64,000 nt of DNA from Saxidomus purpurata. Taxonomy: Eukaryota > Mollusca > Bivalvia > Venerida > Veneridae. Made by a program: the position numbers and the translations under genes. The first letter of the stretch is position 1; each line of letters begins with the position of its first letter. The stretch is from contig JAFMSR010000006.1 in the NCBI GenBank assembly GCA_022818135.1, positions 38,549,538-38,613,537 on the forward strand, read 5' to 3'. Below are positions 42,723 through 52,850 of the stretch, piece by piece. Below the pieces are notes generated by a model, which was not told where the DNA came from, searched no databases, and was given only the letters and a program-made list of their open reading frames with translations.

Positions 42723-43133
42723 ATGCATCCTGTGTATCGTGGTATACCGCGTCAGTATGGTCAAGGACTGGGAAGTATGTTCAAATCGGCCATCAAATCG
42801 GCGATCCCGTTGTTAATGCCAGCCGCCAAATCCGCATTGAATGCGTTGAAAAACGAAGGAATGAAAGCCGCTGGGGAAATGATCCTGACAAGAGAGAGCC
42901 CTGCTCGCGTCTTGCAATCTCGGGCCAAGAAAGCCGTGACTTCCGTTGGAAAAGTAGCTGCCAGATCGTTAGGAACCACGCTGCTCAACAAGCTGACAGG
43001 CACCAAGCCACCCACAAAAAAGAGACGCATAAACCTATCTCGTCAGTTGTCTTTGAGACGTCGCCGGAAGCAGCTGAAAAAAACAACAAGACAAAAACCA
43101 CACCATAGTCGAGCTCTGGATATTTTTGATTAA
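42723..43133 (+). CDS. pVI-like amphipathic/basic virion protein, 136 aa
   Basis: The N-terminus has an amphipathic helix (GSMFKSAIKSAIPLLMPAAK), the middle a helical region with Ala and Lys, and the C-terminus is strongly basic (KKRR..., RRRRKQ). Size, amphipathic start, and position between penton-like and major capsid genes match the adenovirus VI-like cement/membrane-lytic proteins proposed in adintoviruses. The homology is by pattern only. Confidence 0.6.
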   Translation: MHPVYRGIPRQYGQGLGSMFKSAIKSAIPLLMPAAKSALNALKNEGMKAAGEMILTRESPARVLQSRAKKAVTSVGKVAARSLGTTLLNKLTGTKPPTKKRRINLSRQLSLRRRRKQLKKTTRQKPHHSRALDIFD

Positions 43134-43168
43134 TCATTTGAATAATCATTTGAATAATCATCATCATT

Positions 43169-44461
43169 ATGATGCAACACGGTTCCTGCGAGTGTAGTAA
43201 ATCGGAATTAGATGTGATATCGGTTCCACCTACCATGACAGCCATGCAAGATAGCCAGTGGACAGAACATTATCCTATATCAGCGCTGAACAATACGGCT
43301 CCAATTGAATTCATCATTCCGGCACAAACTGAAAAGTGGACAGATCTCAATCAGGCCTACTTGTACTTGAAGGTCAAGATCGTCAAAGGCGATGGATCTG
43401 ATTTAGAGGATGCCACACACGCTTCCGTGGCCAACAACTTTTTTCACAGTCTGTTCAGTAGTGTGGACCTGTATCTGAACAACAAACTGGTCAGCAATAC
43501 CTCAGACACCTATCCATACAAGGCGTACCTGGAGAATCTACTATCTTATGCTCCTGACGTGAAAACAACACCCTTAATGTCAACGGAACTTTGGATCAAG
43601 GATACGACAGGACATATGCAAGACAATGCTGCCGACGGTGGTAATAACGGATTTAAAAATCGACGAGTGAGCATTCATGAGAGTCGAAGTCTGGAACTGC
43701 TTGGACGATTGCATCTAGATCTGTTCTTACAAGATAAATACCTACCTAACGGTATAGAGATACGACTCCGACTCAATAAGACCAGTCCAGAGTTCTGCGC
43801 AATTGCTCAAGAAGCTGTCAAAATCCAGTTTCTACAAGCCGGATTCAACGTTCGCACTGTCGACCTGCTTCCTGCGGTGGCCAACAATTTAAATAAGACG
43901 ATTGCTGACCAAAACATGAGAATCCCCATCCGACGAGCAGAGGTTAAAACCTTCACTATCTCTGGAGGTCAAAGATCCAAAATTGAAGATCATCTCTTCC
44001 AAGGACAGCTGCCTAAACGCCTATTTATTGGCATGGTCAGAAACGCCTTCATGAACGGAACCTTAGCCAGCAACCCTCTTGATTTTCAACCTTTTGGACT
44101 GTCAAAAATAGAGGTCAGCGTTGATGGTAAAACCAACCGAGCTTACTATCCGAACTTTGCAGATGGAGATTGCTTAAGGTCCTACGTGGGACTGCATCAA
44201 GCTCTTGGAGCTCTCGGTGTCAATCGGACCATGGGGCTCACAATGGCCGAGTATAAGGACGGCTACACACTGTGGGGATTTGATCTGACAGCAGATCAAG
44301 GGAGTGAAGAAGGACAGCTCCATCCTATAAAAACGGGGAACCTACGCATAGAGCTTCAGTTTGCTGGACCACTCGCCAATCCGATCAACGTGCTCGTGTA
44401 TGCTGAATACGACAATCAGATTGAAATCAACGGTATCAGAGAAGTGATCACGGACTATTAA
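43169..44461 (+). CDS. Major capsid protein (double jelly roll), 430 aa
   Basis: An intact 430-codon frame follows an AT-rich 35-bp gap. It shows strand-rich sequence with the recurring Polinton hexon-type features: an early PIEFIIPAQTEKWTDL strand, SLFSSVDLYLNNKLVS, and the pair of ELLGRLHLDLFLQ and GIEIRLRLNK strands near residue 180-205. This belongs to the family often annotated in databases under the C. elegans name F54H12.2-like. It would build the icosahedral shell as pseudo-hexameric trimers. The gene has no disruption, in contrast to several neighbours. Confidence 0.88.
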   Translation: MMQHGSCECSKSELDVISVPPTMTAMQDSQWTEHYPISALNNTAPIEFIIPAQTEKWTDLNQAYLYLKVKIVKGDGSDLEDATHASVANNFFHSLFSSVDLYLNNKLVSNTSDTYPYKAYLENLLSYAPDVKTTPLMSTELWIKDTTGHMQDNAADGGNNGFKNRRVSIHESRSLELLGRLHLDLFLQDKYLPNGIEIRLRLNKTSPEFCAIAQEAVKIQFLQAGFNVRTVDLLPAVANNLNKTIADQNMRIPIRRAEVKTFTISGGQRSKIEDHLFQGQLPKRLFIGMVRNAFMNGTLASNPLDFQPFGLSKIEVSVDGKTNRAYYPNFADGDCLRSYVGLHQALGALGVNRTMGLTMAEYKDGYTLWGFDLTADQGSEEGQLHPIKTGNLRIELQFAGPLANPINVLVYAEYDNQIEINGIREVITDY

Positions 44462-44478
44462 TCCTACGATTGACCATC

Positions 44479-44962
44479 ATGGAAGAGAACTTTGAGAAAA
44501 CACTAGAAAAAGCCTATATGGAGGTCGTGTCTGAACCTCCTCCTGACAAAAAAGGCGAAGTATGACCAGAATCATTTGGACCACAATTTGGCTCAAATTC
44601 AAAGGGATTTAGAGACAGCCGTGATAGAGAACTTGCAGACATTGATCTATGTTATGGTTCACAAAGACTGCTCGGGGTGTCAAATTGATCACCCGAGTCA
44701 ACTGCAACACGTGCTCTGCATGGCCGACACAGACATCTGGGTGGAGTTATACAATGAGATTGCCCTCAAAGAACTGGATCTTCAAAAAGTCATCGCTCAG
44801 TGGTATCCCATGCTTTGTGAATGTCAGTCCACCCCTGATGAGATCATTCGGGCTTACGAACTCTGGACAGATTTAAAGCAACAACACCAAAACCAAGAGT
44901 CAGTCTGGATCAACCAGTGGGCCGATCGGGTCAAAAAAGTGTGGAACTATGGATACAATTGA
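44479..44962 (+). pseudogene. Polinton protein with Cys/His motif, frameshifted near its start
   Basis: The main frame (44576-44962, 128 codons) has a CSGCQIDHPSQLQHVLC motif, a possible zinc site, followed by a helical region rich in Trp. An ATG at 44479 opens a 28-codon frame that closes just after an A-run (about 44549-44554) and is in another frame, consistent with a one-base change in that run. The frame overlaps the protease start by 14 bases. Not recognised beyond its constant position between capsid and protease genes; function unknown. Confidence 0.6.
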
Positions 44963-45538
44963 ACTGCAATATATTCTGGATAAATCGATCATCTTGTCTC
45001 CTTTACATGCACTGGTGTGCCCTAAGGATCTTTTACCGAATCGAAAACCACCCCATGTGAAAGCTTACATTGTGAACACTCACAACTCGGATCAAGCCGG
45101 AGAACATTGGGTGGCTATCTTCTTCAAGGAAAATACAGCCATCTACTTTCGTATGGACTACCTCCATTGGAAGACCATATTCAACCTTTCCTACAGAACA
45201 ATACCAGACATTACTCAATGAATTCAATGAGACTTCAAGATGGAAGAACACTTATGTGCGGTGTTTACTGTCTTTTTGCCTTGGACATGTTAGTCCGAGG
45301 TTGTGATCTGAATACAGTTCTCACCACCCGATTTAGACCCAGACGTTATTGGGACAATGATAAAGCAGTGGCACGGTGGTTTAGACTATGTTATGGACAA
45401 TTGTACAGGCTAGCAATACAGGTGCCAAAAACACCTCCGTGTCAGTGGTGTACCACAGAGGGTAGAACCTCACAGGATAATGCAGCTTATTCTTTCAAAT
45501 GTCTCGTCTCACATAAAATTGTTCATCATAATTCATAA
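44949..45538 (+). pseudogene. Adenain-like cysteine protease, frameshifted
   Basis: The catalytic histidine region (EHWVAIFF, His codon 53) is in the first frame (44949-45221). The nucleophile region CGVYC (Cys codon at 45257-45259), with a Gln seven residues before it as in adenain, is in another frame, open to 45538. The frame change falls around 45148-45152, exactly where the acidic member of the catalytic triad is expected, and that residue is not visible. The copy is therefore probably inactive. In intact elements this maturation protease cleaves virion precursor proteins. Total length (~195 codons) is normal. Confidence 0.85.
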
Positions 45539-45633
45539 AATGTATTCTTGTTTTTTTCAATACTTGTTCATACTGTTTCAAATACTTGTTCATACTGTTT
45601 TCAATACTTGTTCTTGTTCATAATTAATGATTC

Positions 45634-45639
45634 AATAAA
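45634..45639 (+). terminator. Polyadenylation signal AATAAA
   Basis: AATAAA about 95 bp after the protease stop, preceded by three copies of CAATACTTGTTCATACTGTTT. A further AATAAA is at 46522-46527. Confidence 0.55.
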
Positions 45640-46570
45640 AGACATCAAAACTAAAAATGTGTTTTTGTCTTCTTTTCCACCTTGTGTTCTTATGGGGAAA
45701 CATTCCCTATAAAACAGACCTATATTGGTTTATAGTACCACTCATACCACGGGTCATACCACCTGCCATAAAAAAAGTAGTGAAGAGCAAATCGTGATTT
45801 TTTTGACAATAACAATGGTGTACAGACCAGGAATGTTAAAAGAAGACAGAGATACAGTAGACCATCAACCCATGAAAAACGTATTAAACCAGAGGTGAAA
45901 CCGTTGAAATTACTTATAAAAGTAACTGACATCACGGAATGCAATCAAGGACCTCTTCTTGCATCTTTTGGATATACACAAAATCATCACATTGCTATGG
46001 GTGAAAGATAATTCAGACTGATGCCTTGGTCTGAAACTGCGCTGAACGGGAAACTGACTTTCAGAACCAGGATATCCTTACCGAAAAATCAAGCATCCTA
46101 CGACCGGAAAAGCTTCAAGAACATGCTACTCTGCACTAAAGCTTTCAAATGGACAGTATCCATGGAATTTGAAATCTACGAACGTGAACTTGGATTACTC
46201 TTGAAAACAATCAAGAAATGGTTTACATTGGGAACTATTGGATATATTCATAAACCCGGAAAAAAATTAACATCACCCCTCCAATGAAAGCTATACTAGA
46301 AGAAGACTGTAAAATTGAAACTGAAGATAAAATAATACATCTTCACACTAAGAAACTCTGCAATGAAATAACAAAAAGAATCGTAGACACTACGGAACTC
46401 CTCTACATGAGGACCATAGAACATGGATGTATACGATACCACATGTCACGGTACATGTCACGGTGAAGATAAGCAGGACAACACAAAAACAAAGACAATA
46501 TCGATTTGATGTAATTTATTGAATAAAAACTTATAACTGTAAACGAATGTTTGTTTTTTATTATAAAAGG
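45640..46570. other. Polinton right-end region with short unassigned frames
   Basis: Frames at 46021-46287 (+, 88 codons), 46284-46466 (+, 60 codons, overlapping the previous stop) and 45720-45944 (-, one hydrophobic segment) are open but motif-free. The two plus frames could be a short bicistronic pair; I cannot support a function. Confidence 0.35.
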
Positions 46571-46735
46571 AATCCCCCATACTGCCACTCTTTCCCAATA
46601 AAAATCCCCCATACTGCCATATTTCCCCCATAAAAATCCCCCATACTGCCACGATAATCCCCCATACTGCCACTCTTTCCCAATAAAAATCCCCCATATT
46701 GCCATATTTCCCCCATACTGCCAACCTATACTACT
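46571..46735 (-). repeat. Polinton right terminal inverted repeat (165 bp)
   Basis: Reverse complement of 32398-32562, ending ...CTATACTACT. Confidence 0.95.
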
Positions 46736-46741
46736 CCCCAC
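46736..46741. repeat. 6-bp target-site duplication CCCCAC (right)
   Basis: Exact repeat of 32392-32397. Confidence 0.9.
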
Positions 46742-47054
46742 GCCCTAACAACCTTACAATTATTATCATTTACTATTTAGTATATATATTGATAATATAG
46801 TATAATAACTTTATTTTATTTTACGAACGTTATATATAAGGTTCATTATGAATTACAAACATTCAAAACATAACTTATTTTCATATGGCTCTCGGAACAA
46901 AAACGAAAATAGAAACATTACAAGAACTACCTTTAAAAAAGATAGTCGGCGCAATTTTCAGTATATGAAAGCCGTAATTAGATTTTTGGTAGAAAAACAT
47001 AATTTTATTCAGACGGAAGGCGCCAAATGTCACAAGGTGAGGAAAAAACAGGAA

Positions 47055-47140
47055 CCTTGACCGGGATTCGAACCTATGTAGCTTTGCTTGCAAAATTGTT
47101 AAACCGAATGCTCTCCCGACGGAGCTAACCGGTCACTTTT
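47055..47140 (-). repeat. tRNA-like sequence (pseudo-tRNA or SINE head)
   Basis: The minus strand has an A-box (TAGCTCCGTCGGGAGAGC) and a perfect B-box (GGTTCGAATCC) about 45 bases apart. Acceptor pairing in the standard frame is poor, so it is not a functional tRNA gene. It lies in intron 1 of the EGF receptor gene. Confidence 0.5.
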
Positions 47141-47764
47141 GATTTTTGTCCCCAAAAGTGATTTAATGTCTATCGCAATATGTGTATCAAGAAAACAAAT
47201 TTAATCTTTGTTTTACTTACCAAATATGCTACTGGAATTATTGACCCTTATAAAATGGCTGAGAAAATATGTTGAATACTCTACACTTACAATTAACATT
47301 AATTTGGCTGTAACAACATATTATGTTGATAGATATGAATTATTTGCGTCGCATTCAAGAAAGACTGAAAACGCAAGAGTATTGTATTGTCGATTCTCAT
47401 TCAGTATTATCCAATTAGATGGTGCCTTACAGCGTAAATTTCTCATTCAAAAAAAAATGTTATACATTCTACTTGTCATTTCATTGGCGTTTGAAGAGTT
47501 CCAAACTTCCGGTCAAAAGCGAGCTTAATACGGCTGCGCCGAAAAATAACAAAATATAACCCAATATAACATTGGTAAGATAACTTAGTGTAGGACCTCG
47601 TTTTTTTTTTTTGGTTTTCTCAAGAAATTTTTACTATAACAATATTTAGTTATAGAATAGCATATTACTATTTCCTTTGAGATAACCAGTACATCTACAA
47701 GTCTAAAAAGTCTAGATATAAAATGATTTCACGGACAGAAATAGAACTACAGACTGAAATGCAT

Positions 47765-48085
47765 CGTGCGTTGGTGCAGTGGTCGAGTGGTTAACGCTCT
47801 GGACTACCTATCCGGAGTTTTTCGGTTCGAATCCCGTCCCTAGCACTGGAAATTTTAAAAACGCTTTCCAAAAGTTTTTCCCTATCTAGTGATGAACTTG
47901 TTAGAAGCCCAGAGGTAGTCGTGTGCTATACACCGGATACGTTCAATAACCAAGGGCTATGATTTTGTACCTGCATTCCCTTGTATATGCATCTTGTTCA
48001 ATAACCTGCGCCTGTCAGGAGTCCCATGCTGGGAGAAATCCCAGGGTCGGCCATGTCTATAAACAATCTAAACGAATAAGAAGAA
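47765..48085 (+). repeat. tRNA-derived SINE next to exon 1
   Basis: A class II tRNA-like head (GTGGTCGAGTGGTTAACGC A-box, GGTTCGAATCCCG B-box, GTGC/GCAC acceptor pairing) is followed by a ~230-bp body. The body ends within 20 bp of the 5' splice site of the signal-peptide exon. Confidence 0.65.
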
Positions 48086-48102
48086 ATGCATCGTAGACCT
48101 AC

Positions 48103-48157
48103 CTTCTTCGAGACGCAGCAGCACAAGGAACACAACTGCATGAACGATGATAAACAT
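48103..48157 (-). CDS. EGF-repeat receptor, signal-peptide exon
   Basis: Minus-strand ATG at 48157-48155 encodes MFIIVHAVVFLVLLRLEE, a typical signal peptide, followed by a GAAGAAG|GTAGGT donor. It exits in phase 1, exactly matching the acceptor of the large extracellular exon at 31805; with the other three exons the coding sequence totals 872 codons including stop without a frame break. The 16.3-kb intron between them contains the Polinton. Intervening small exons cannot be excluded. Confidence 0.7.
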
Positions 48158-48777
48158 CCCGAAAACAAATCATTCGATTGATCTGTACCAAACGAGTCCA
48201 AATCCGTACATAAGACACACAAACATTGTCGGCAGCTGTTTGTCAGCTATATCGTCACATTCATGAGTCATTATTTCATGAAAGTGAAAGCATGTATCCT
48301 CCTGAGTTTATCCTCAATGAAACTCGAGTGCTTCCGGAAATATTTTAATTGTTTTAAAAATAAGAACTTATATCACCCTTCAAAATGACCATAATAAACA
48401 TGCTTCAGTAAGAGCTTTAGTCAGACGTCTTCCTTTATCATTATCTGAAAGTGAGTAGGGTCTTTCATTTGTTTGTTCTTGTCACGAGGTTGAACACCAC
48501 ATTAAGCTTGTTATGTTTATATGTTATATGTCCTCGTTCCTGAGTATATGTTCTGTCCATGTTTCATGTATATATAATATATATGGAAGGAGAACCTGTC
48601 TCAACCTGCGTATACGTGGTTTCGGAAAGGATATGACATTTAAAATAAAGATACATTTGTAGTTTAACAGATACTTCTCAAAAGGATTAGAACTTCGCGT
48701 AGTTATTCAGCAATTATAATAAAACAAAATCACAAAAAGAAATTAAAAAAAACACAAAGTAATTCACAGATTCAAAA

Positions 48778-48938
48778 TTATTCATTCGTTAGTACCACGG
48801 GGTGAACCAGCAAAGCCGGTATCGCTGGTGCGAAATAGAGTTCGATGTGCGGGCTTCCGGAAACAGATGCGCTAGACAAATTCGTTAACACCAAGGAAGA
48901 TGAACTTGCGTTTTGAGTTTTCCTAACGTTTGCGGGTG
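48778..48938 (-). CDS. Possible terminal exon of an unidentified minus-strand gene
   Basis: A pyrimidine-rich TTTTTTTCAACACAG acceptor precedes a 53-codon frame rich in Ser, Ala and Pro that ends in TAA at 48778-48780. No upstream exon or domain is recognised, so this is a weak call. Confidence 0.25.
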
Positions 48939-50839
48939 CTGTGTTGAAAAAAAAGCGGAACGTGATACAGTATATGGGCAATTCGTATAAAAGCACAGTA
49001 AGTTTCAGAGAAAAACAATTGTAATTGAATGAGCTATGACAATTCTCCTGCAAGTAATTATCTTTAAAATGTTGTTGTATATAAATTATCGTGTGTACTG
49101 TAGATTATTTCCATTTTTTCCCATTGGTTTCTGTTTATATACCCGTGTCTTCATTCATCACGAAAGTGTTAATCTGATCGAAATTTGTCGGGAGATGTTG
49201 ATCAGATTTTGAGTGTCGAAGCTGGATGCTCAGGAACTCGCCGTTTTGCATTGCGCTCGGTTTGCGCATTTATTTTGAGTATAAATCCGATCGGAAGGGT
49301 CTGTTTTTATGAAATGATGAAAGTTGAAACATATTTAACCTATAGAACAATGTATTTAATTCCAGAGTGAGGAAAAGTTCATCATTTTAAATAAATCTAT
49401 TTAACCGAGAAAATGTACATTCACTCATCTGCCGAGATCAATTTGAGTACTGTAAATTCAAACGAAGATCACTTTTTAAAATATTTTCGGAAAGGATTAA
49501 ATACGGCAGCATCGTTAGAAGATAATACGAAAACGAAAGTATAACAGACGTAATAATTTATCGAAGCGTACATTGAGCGTAAATTAAAGATAAATGCTTA
49601 TTTATATAACTATTGAAGAAACAAAGTTTCTGTCAGATATCTTTCAACAAAGTTCTGAGAAATGATTACATAAGAAAATTGTTTCTTCGGGGTTTGTAAT
49701 GTAACTTTTGATTTGTTCCGTTTATCATTGAAAGAAAGAAGTACCAGTACAATTATCCGCATGCAAAGAACAAAATGTCTCCAGTTTGCGCATCATACTG
49801 ACACGCCGATAGTGAAAGGACAAAATACGGAACACAGTTTGCACAACTTTCAGCTGAAGACTCGTGATATTTTTAGGGGCATTCTGGTATTCACGCCCGA
49901 TTCCACAGTATTCGGTTATTTACAGATGGACAATTTAAAATAGTAGTGATGATGTCGAGTCTGTAATTTTACACTTTTTTGCATCTAAATGTAGCGGTCT
50001 TGAATACTAGCCAGGTAGTTGGTTAGAATCCTGTCAGGAGCTGACCCCATCATTTACATTACTTTTGCGAAAGTATTTACTGGTAAATCTGTGAAATAAC
50101 CACGGAAGTTCTTTACTTGAAACAGTTTAGTGTTTGAAGTAAATCCTCCATGCTTATGATTTCGGCTGACGACTGTGTCGTTATTATTTTTGGTTCAACG
50201 GTATTTATATTTAATTAATTATAACTAAAATAAGGATAAGCTATTTACTTTAAATGTCTTAGATAATAAACAGGCTTAGATCTACGGTACAAAATTGTTA
50301 GGCAGATCTACATAAATATACTAATTTATATACTCTCGATTGCGGAACAAGTTCTTACAACTTAATAGATAAATCTCCCTTGAGACCCAGATGGTTTTGT
50401 CATGTCACGGCATCCAGATGGAATCAACCTCGAAGAGAAAGAGGCAAACGCGCTATCACTACGCCACGACGGCTGCAATGCCGGAGAACTTTACAACTAA
50501 AACTGACACCCGATTTGTGGAATTTTGTTGGTAAAACCCTTATATTAAACCTTTATCTGTAGTTCCTCTCCGCTCTCTGCCATCATCTAGATATTTGTAT
50601 TTAAACTGTATCCGCCCATTACATTTTTGTTTTTGTTTACATCGCGTCTGATATACTGTACACCGCTAATTAGAAAAGCACGCGTCGTGTATTAATTAGA
50701 TATAACGTCATGATTTTGACGTCAGCTTTACGTCGCGTTTTCTCGATTATGTCATTTTACAACTATGTTGGTTTTGTCATGTCACGGCATATTATGTTTT
50801 ATGTGTTCTAAATGCTGAATACTGACCCCGTGTCTTTGA
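48939..50839. other. Intergenic, nothing recognised
   Basis: AT-rich. A short direct repeat GGTTTTGTCATGTCACGGCAT occurs at 50393 and 50770. Confidence 0.45.
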
Positions 50840-50930
50840 GGAATATACCGTCGGGTGAGTTGATGGCACATGTCTGACGGTGACGGTTGCCTTGCCTACA
50901 AAAAGAACTTTATAGTTCACACAATAAATT
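50840..50930 (-). pseudogene. Exon relic related to the PPPY-tail receptor
   Basis: The segment around GAGGAATATACCGTCGGGTGAG...GTCTGACGGTGACGGTTGCCTTG matches 61875-61950 (tail exon of the receptor at 61777-63218) at about 80%. In the minus-strand frame it still reads KATVTVR...PTVYSS. Sequence on both sides is unrelated and no splice sites are evident, so it is a decayed duplicate. Confidence 0.6.
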
Positions 50931-51386
50931 AATAAATATAATTAATAAACGTGCATACCTTGAAAACACCAAATCGCATGAAAATATAGTTACCGCTGAA
51001 CAGTATCATTCACTACACGTTACATACTCAATAAATGGCAGGAAACTCCAGTGCGTGTCATGAACTGATTACTGTGCTCAATTTTGTTTAGCAGTAACGG
51101 TATAATTATTTCTGTTGAATGACACTTTAGGTGTAGGAACACAGATACACGTATATCATTTTCGTAGATGACAAAGTTGGTTATACTAGTAGTATAATTT
51201 TCTTGTCATTTAAAACGAAATCATTTTCCGTCCTTTCTACAAACTGGTCACAGTGTAAGCTAGAGTGGTAGTCTTGAACATCAATCGTCAAGAACATCAA
51301 ACAGGTTTCTTCATTTCCCGTCTTATATTTGTAACAAGCAATGCATTCAGTGAAATGAGTTATGGTTTAAAGAGAAATGTGATTTT

Positions 51387-51480
51387 AGGCTCCCTGTCGG
51401 GGTCACCCCATTTATTGTCCCCGTGGTCGTAATTGATACGGATCGGGGAGCATCCCCTACCAGCCTTACAAAACTTGTAT
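51387..51480 (+). repeat. Relative of the repeat hit by the Polinton
   Basis: Continuous through the position where the Polinton interrupts the copy at 32338-32391/46742-46760 (GATCGGGGAGCATCCCCTACCAGCCTTAC). Divergent, about 70-75%. Confidence 0.5.
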
Positions 51481-52484
51481 GACTTAGTAGTAATAATTAC
51501 ATAAATTAAATTAAAGGACATTGATTTTATTCTCCACTTAAGAGAATAAGAAATACAAAAACCAACAATGTTCTGTGGCATATCATATTTCAAGCACACG
51601 AATTCTAAACTTTCATGGAAACGAAATGTGCATATTAAACAGAATATGTGATGCAAATGTTTAAAATATACCTTTGTCATAGTGTTAAACTACTACCATT
51701 AATGAAAACAAGTAAAACACCAGGAACTAACTAAATTGATACCTTCACTATCTGTAGTGCCATACATACATATTTCTGTTACCTTAGAAATACATTGGTG
51801 TTAACATACTTGTTTATTTCAATGTGGAATTATCTTTGTCTTGTCTTAGACACTCGTAGATGGAGAAATGTGTAATCATTTTTATTTTTCCAATATAATA
51901 TGTTTTCCATACATGACATTTATTCTAAATAAACATTGTTTTTAAAAATGCTAATTCGATACATCAAATATTGTTAGTGTTCAGTCTTCCTGGGTGTTCT
52001 CACCCCATGTGTGTCCGAACATAAAGTAAAAATATCTTCGAAGATGATAAATCATATGCCCTTGATCTAAATATCTTAATCTTTGTGTTCGATGGTGATT
52101 CAGGGTAGAGGCCTTGGTACCAGGCATTGTAACTAATGGTGACAGCCACGTGTTCTATGTAAATGATGCAGCACAACGTGCTATTAGCGGCGCTGGCTAT
52201 AAAGATGAACTCAAATAACGCAACAAATTCAAATAAACTATACAATTTTATTAACTCGCAATTGCGAAACAAGTTCTTGCAACTTTAAAATTATGTTCGT
52301 GTGTTTATGCAGTAAACTGACTGGGTTTGATTTAACTATGTTAGAGACTGTGCAAACTTTACTGAATTTTACTGAATTTATTTTTCAAGTAAAATAAGAC
52401 AACGAGCTTTTTAAAAGCTACATTTCGGTCACTGAGATACTCATTTTCTTACTGCAATTCAAATTCGTTATATCATGACGATAC
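51481..52484. other. Intergenic, nothing firm
   Basis: A minus-strand frame at 52000-52272 has a hydrophobic stretch (FEFIFIASAANSTLCCIIYI) that could belong to an exon of a membrane protein, but no splice context or homology supports it. Confidence 0.35.
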
Positions 52485-52850
52485 CCGAAAGGAAGACCGG
52501 TAAACTCAATAATCAGGCCGGTAAGCCTTATTGTCAAATCGGCAAGCCAAGTAATTCAGCACGATCGCCAGACCAAAAAGCACAACGGCCAGACCAAACA
52601 GCTCGAAAGCCGAAGCGGTAAGCCCAGTCGCTAGACCGGTAAGACTAATAACATAGCCGGTATGTCCGACAGCTAGGCCGGTTAGTCTTATGGTAAGGCC
52701 GGTATGCCAGATAAGCAGACCAGTATGTTAAAAAGCAGGGCCAATAAGCTCAATAGCCAGACCGGAAAACCCGGCCGAAAAATCGGGCCGGTAAGGCCTA
52801 TATCCAGGTCGGTAAGTCCGATACTCTGACCGGTAGGCTCAATTTGGGTA
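52485..52850 (+). repeat. Minisatellite, GGCCGGTAAGCC-type, ~35-bp units
   Basis: About ten degenerate units of (A/C)GGCCGGTAAGCCTAATAGCCAGACC. Confidence 0.85.

Larger units (their letters stand above)
32398..46735 (+). mobile_element. Polinton/Maverick-type element, 14,338 bp, without a visible polymerase gene
   Basis: The boundaries are set by 165-bp terminal inverted repeats and a perfect 6-bp duplication. The plus-strand gene block contains a packaging ATPase, retroviral-type integrase with chromodomain, double-jelly-roll-type major capsid protein, penton-like protein and adenain-like protease, the diagnostic set of Polintons/adintoviruses. Genes are tightly packed, some with overlapping start and stop codons, as in a virus. 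I see no protein-primed family B polymerase in any frame; the space on the left holds a low-complexity array. Frameshifts in the ATPase, integrase, protease and two other genes indicate a recently inactivated copy or sequencing errors. Confidence 0.93.

Noticed and set aside
45720..45944. Minus-strand small membrane protein at the right end of the Polinton
   Set aside because: One hydrophobic segment, opposite strand to all other genes of the block and no recognised relative; kept only as an unassigned frame.
47055..47140. Functional tRNA gene on the minus strand
   Set aside because: A- and B-boxes are good but the acceptor and T stems do not pair in the normal register; better explained as a tRNA-derived repeat.
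52000..52272. Membrane-protein exon on the minus strand
   Set aside because: One hydrophobic stretch only, no convincing splice sites, no recognised family.
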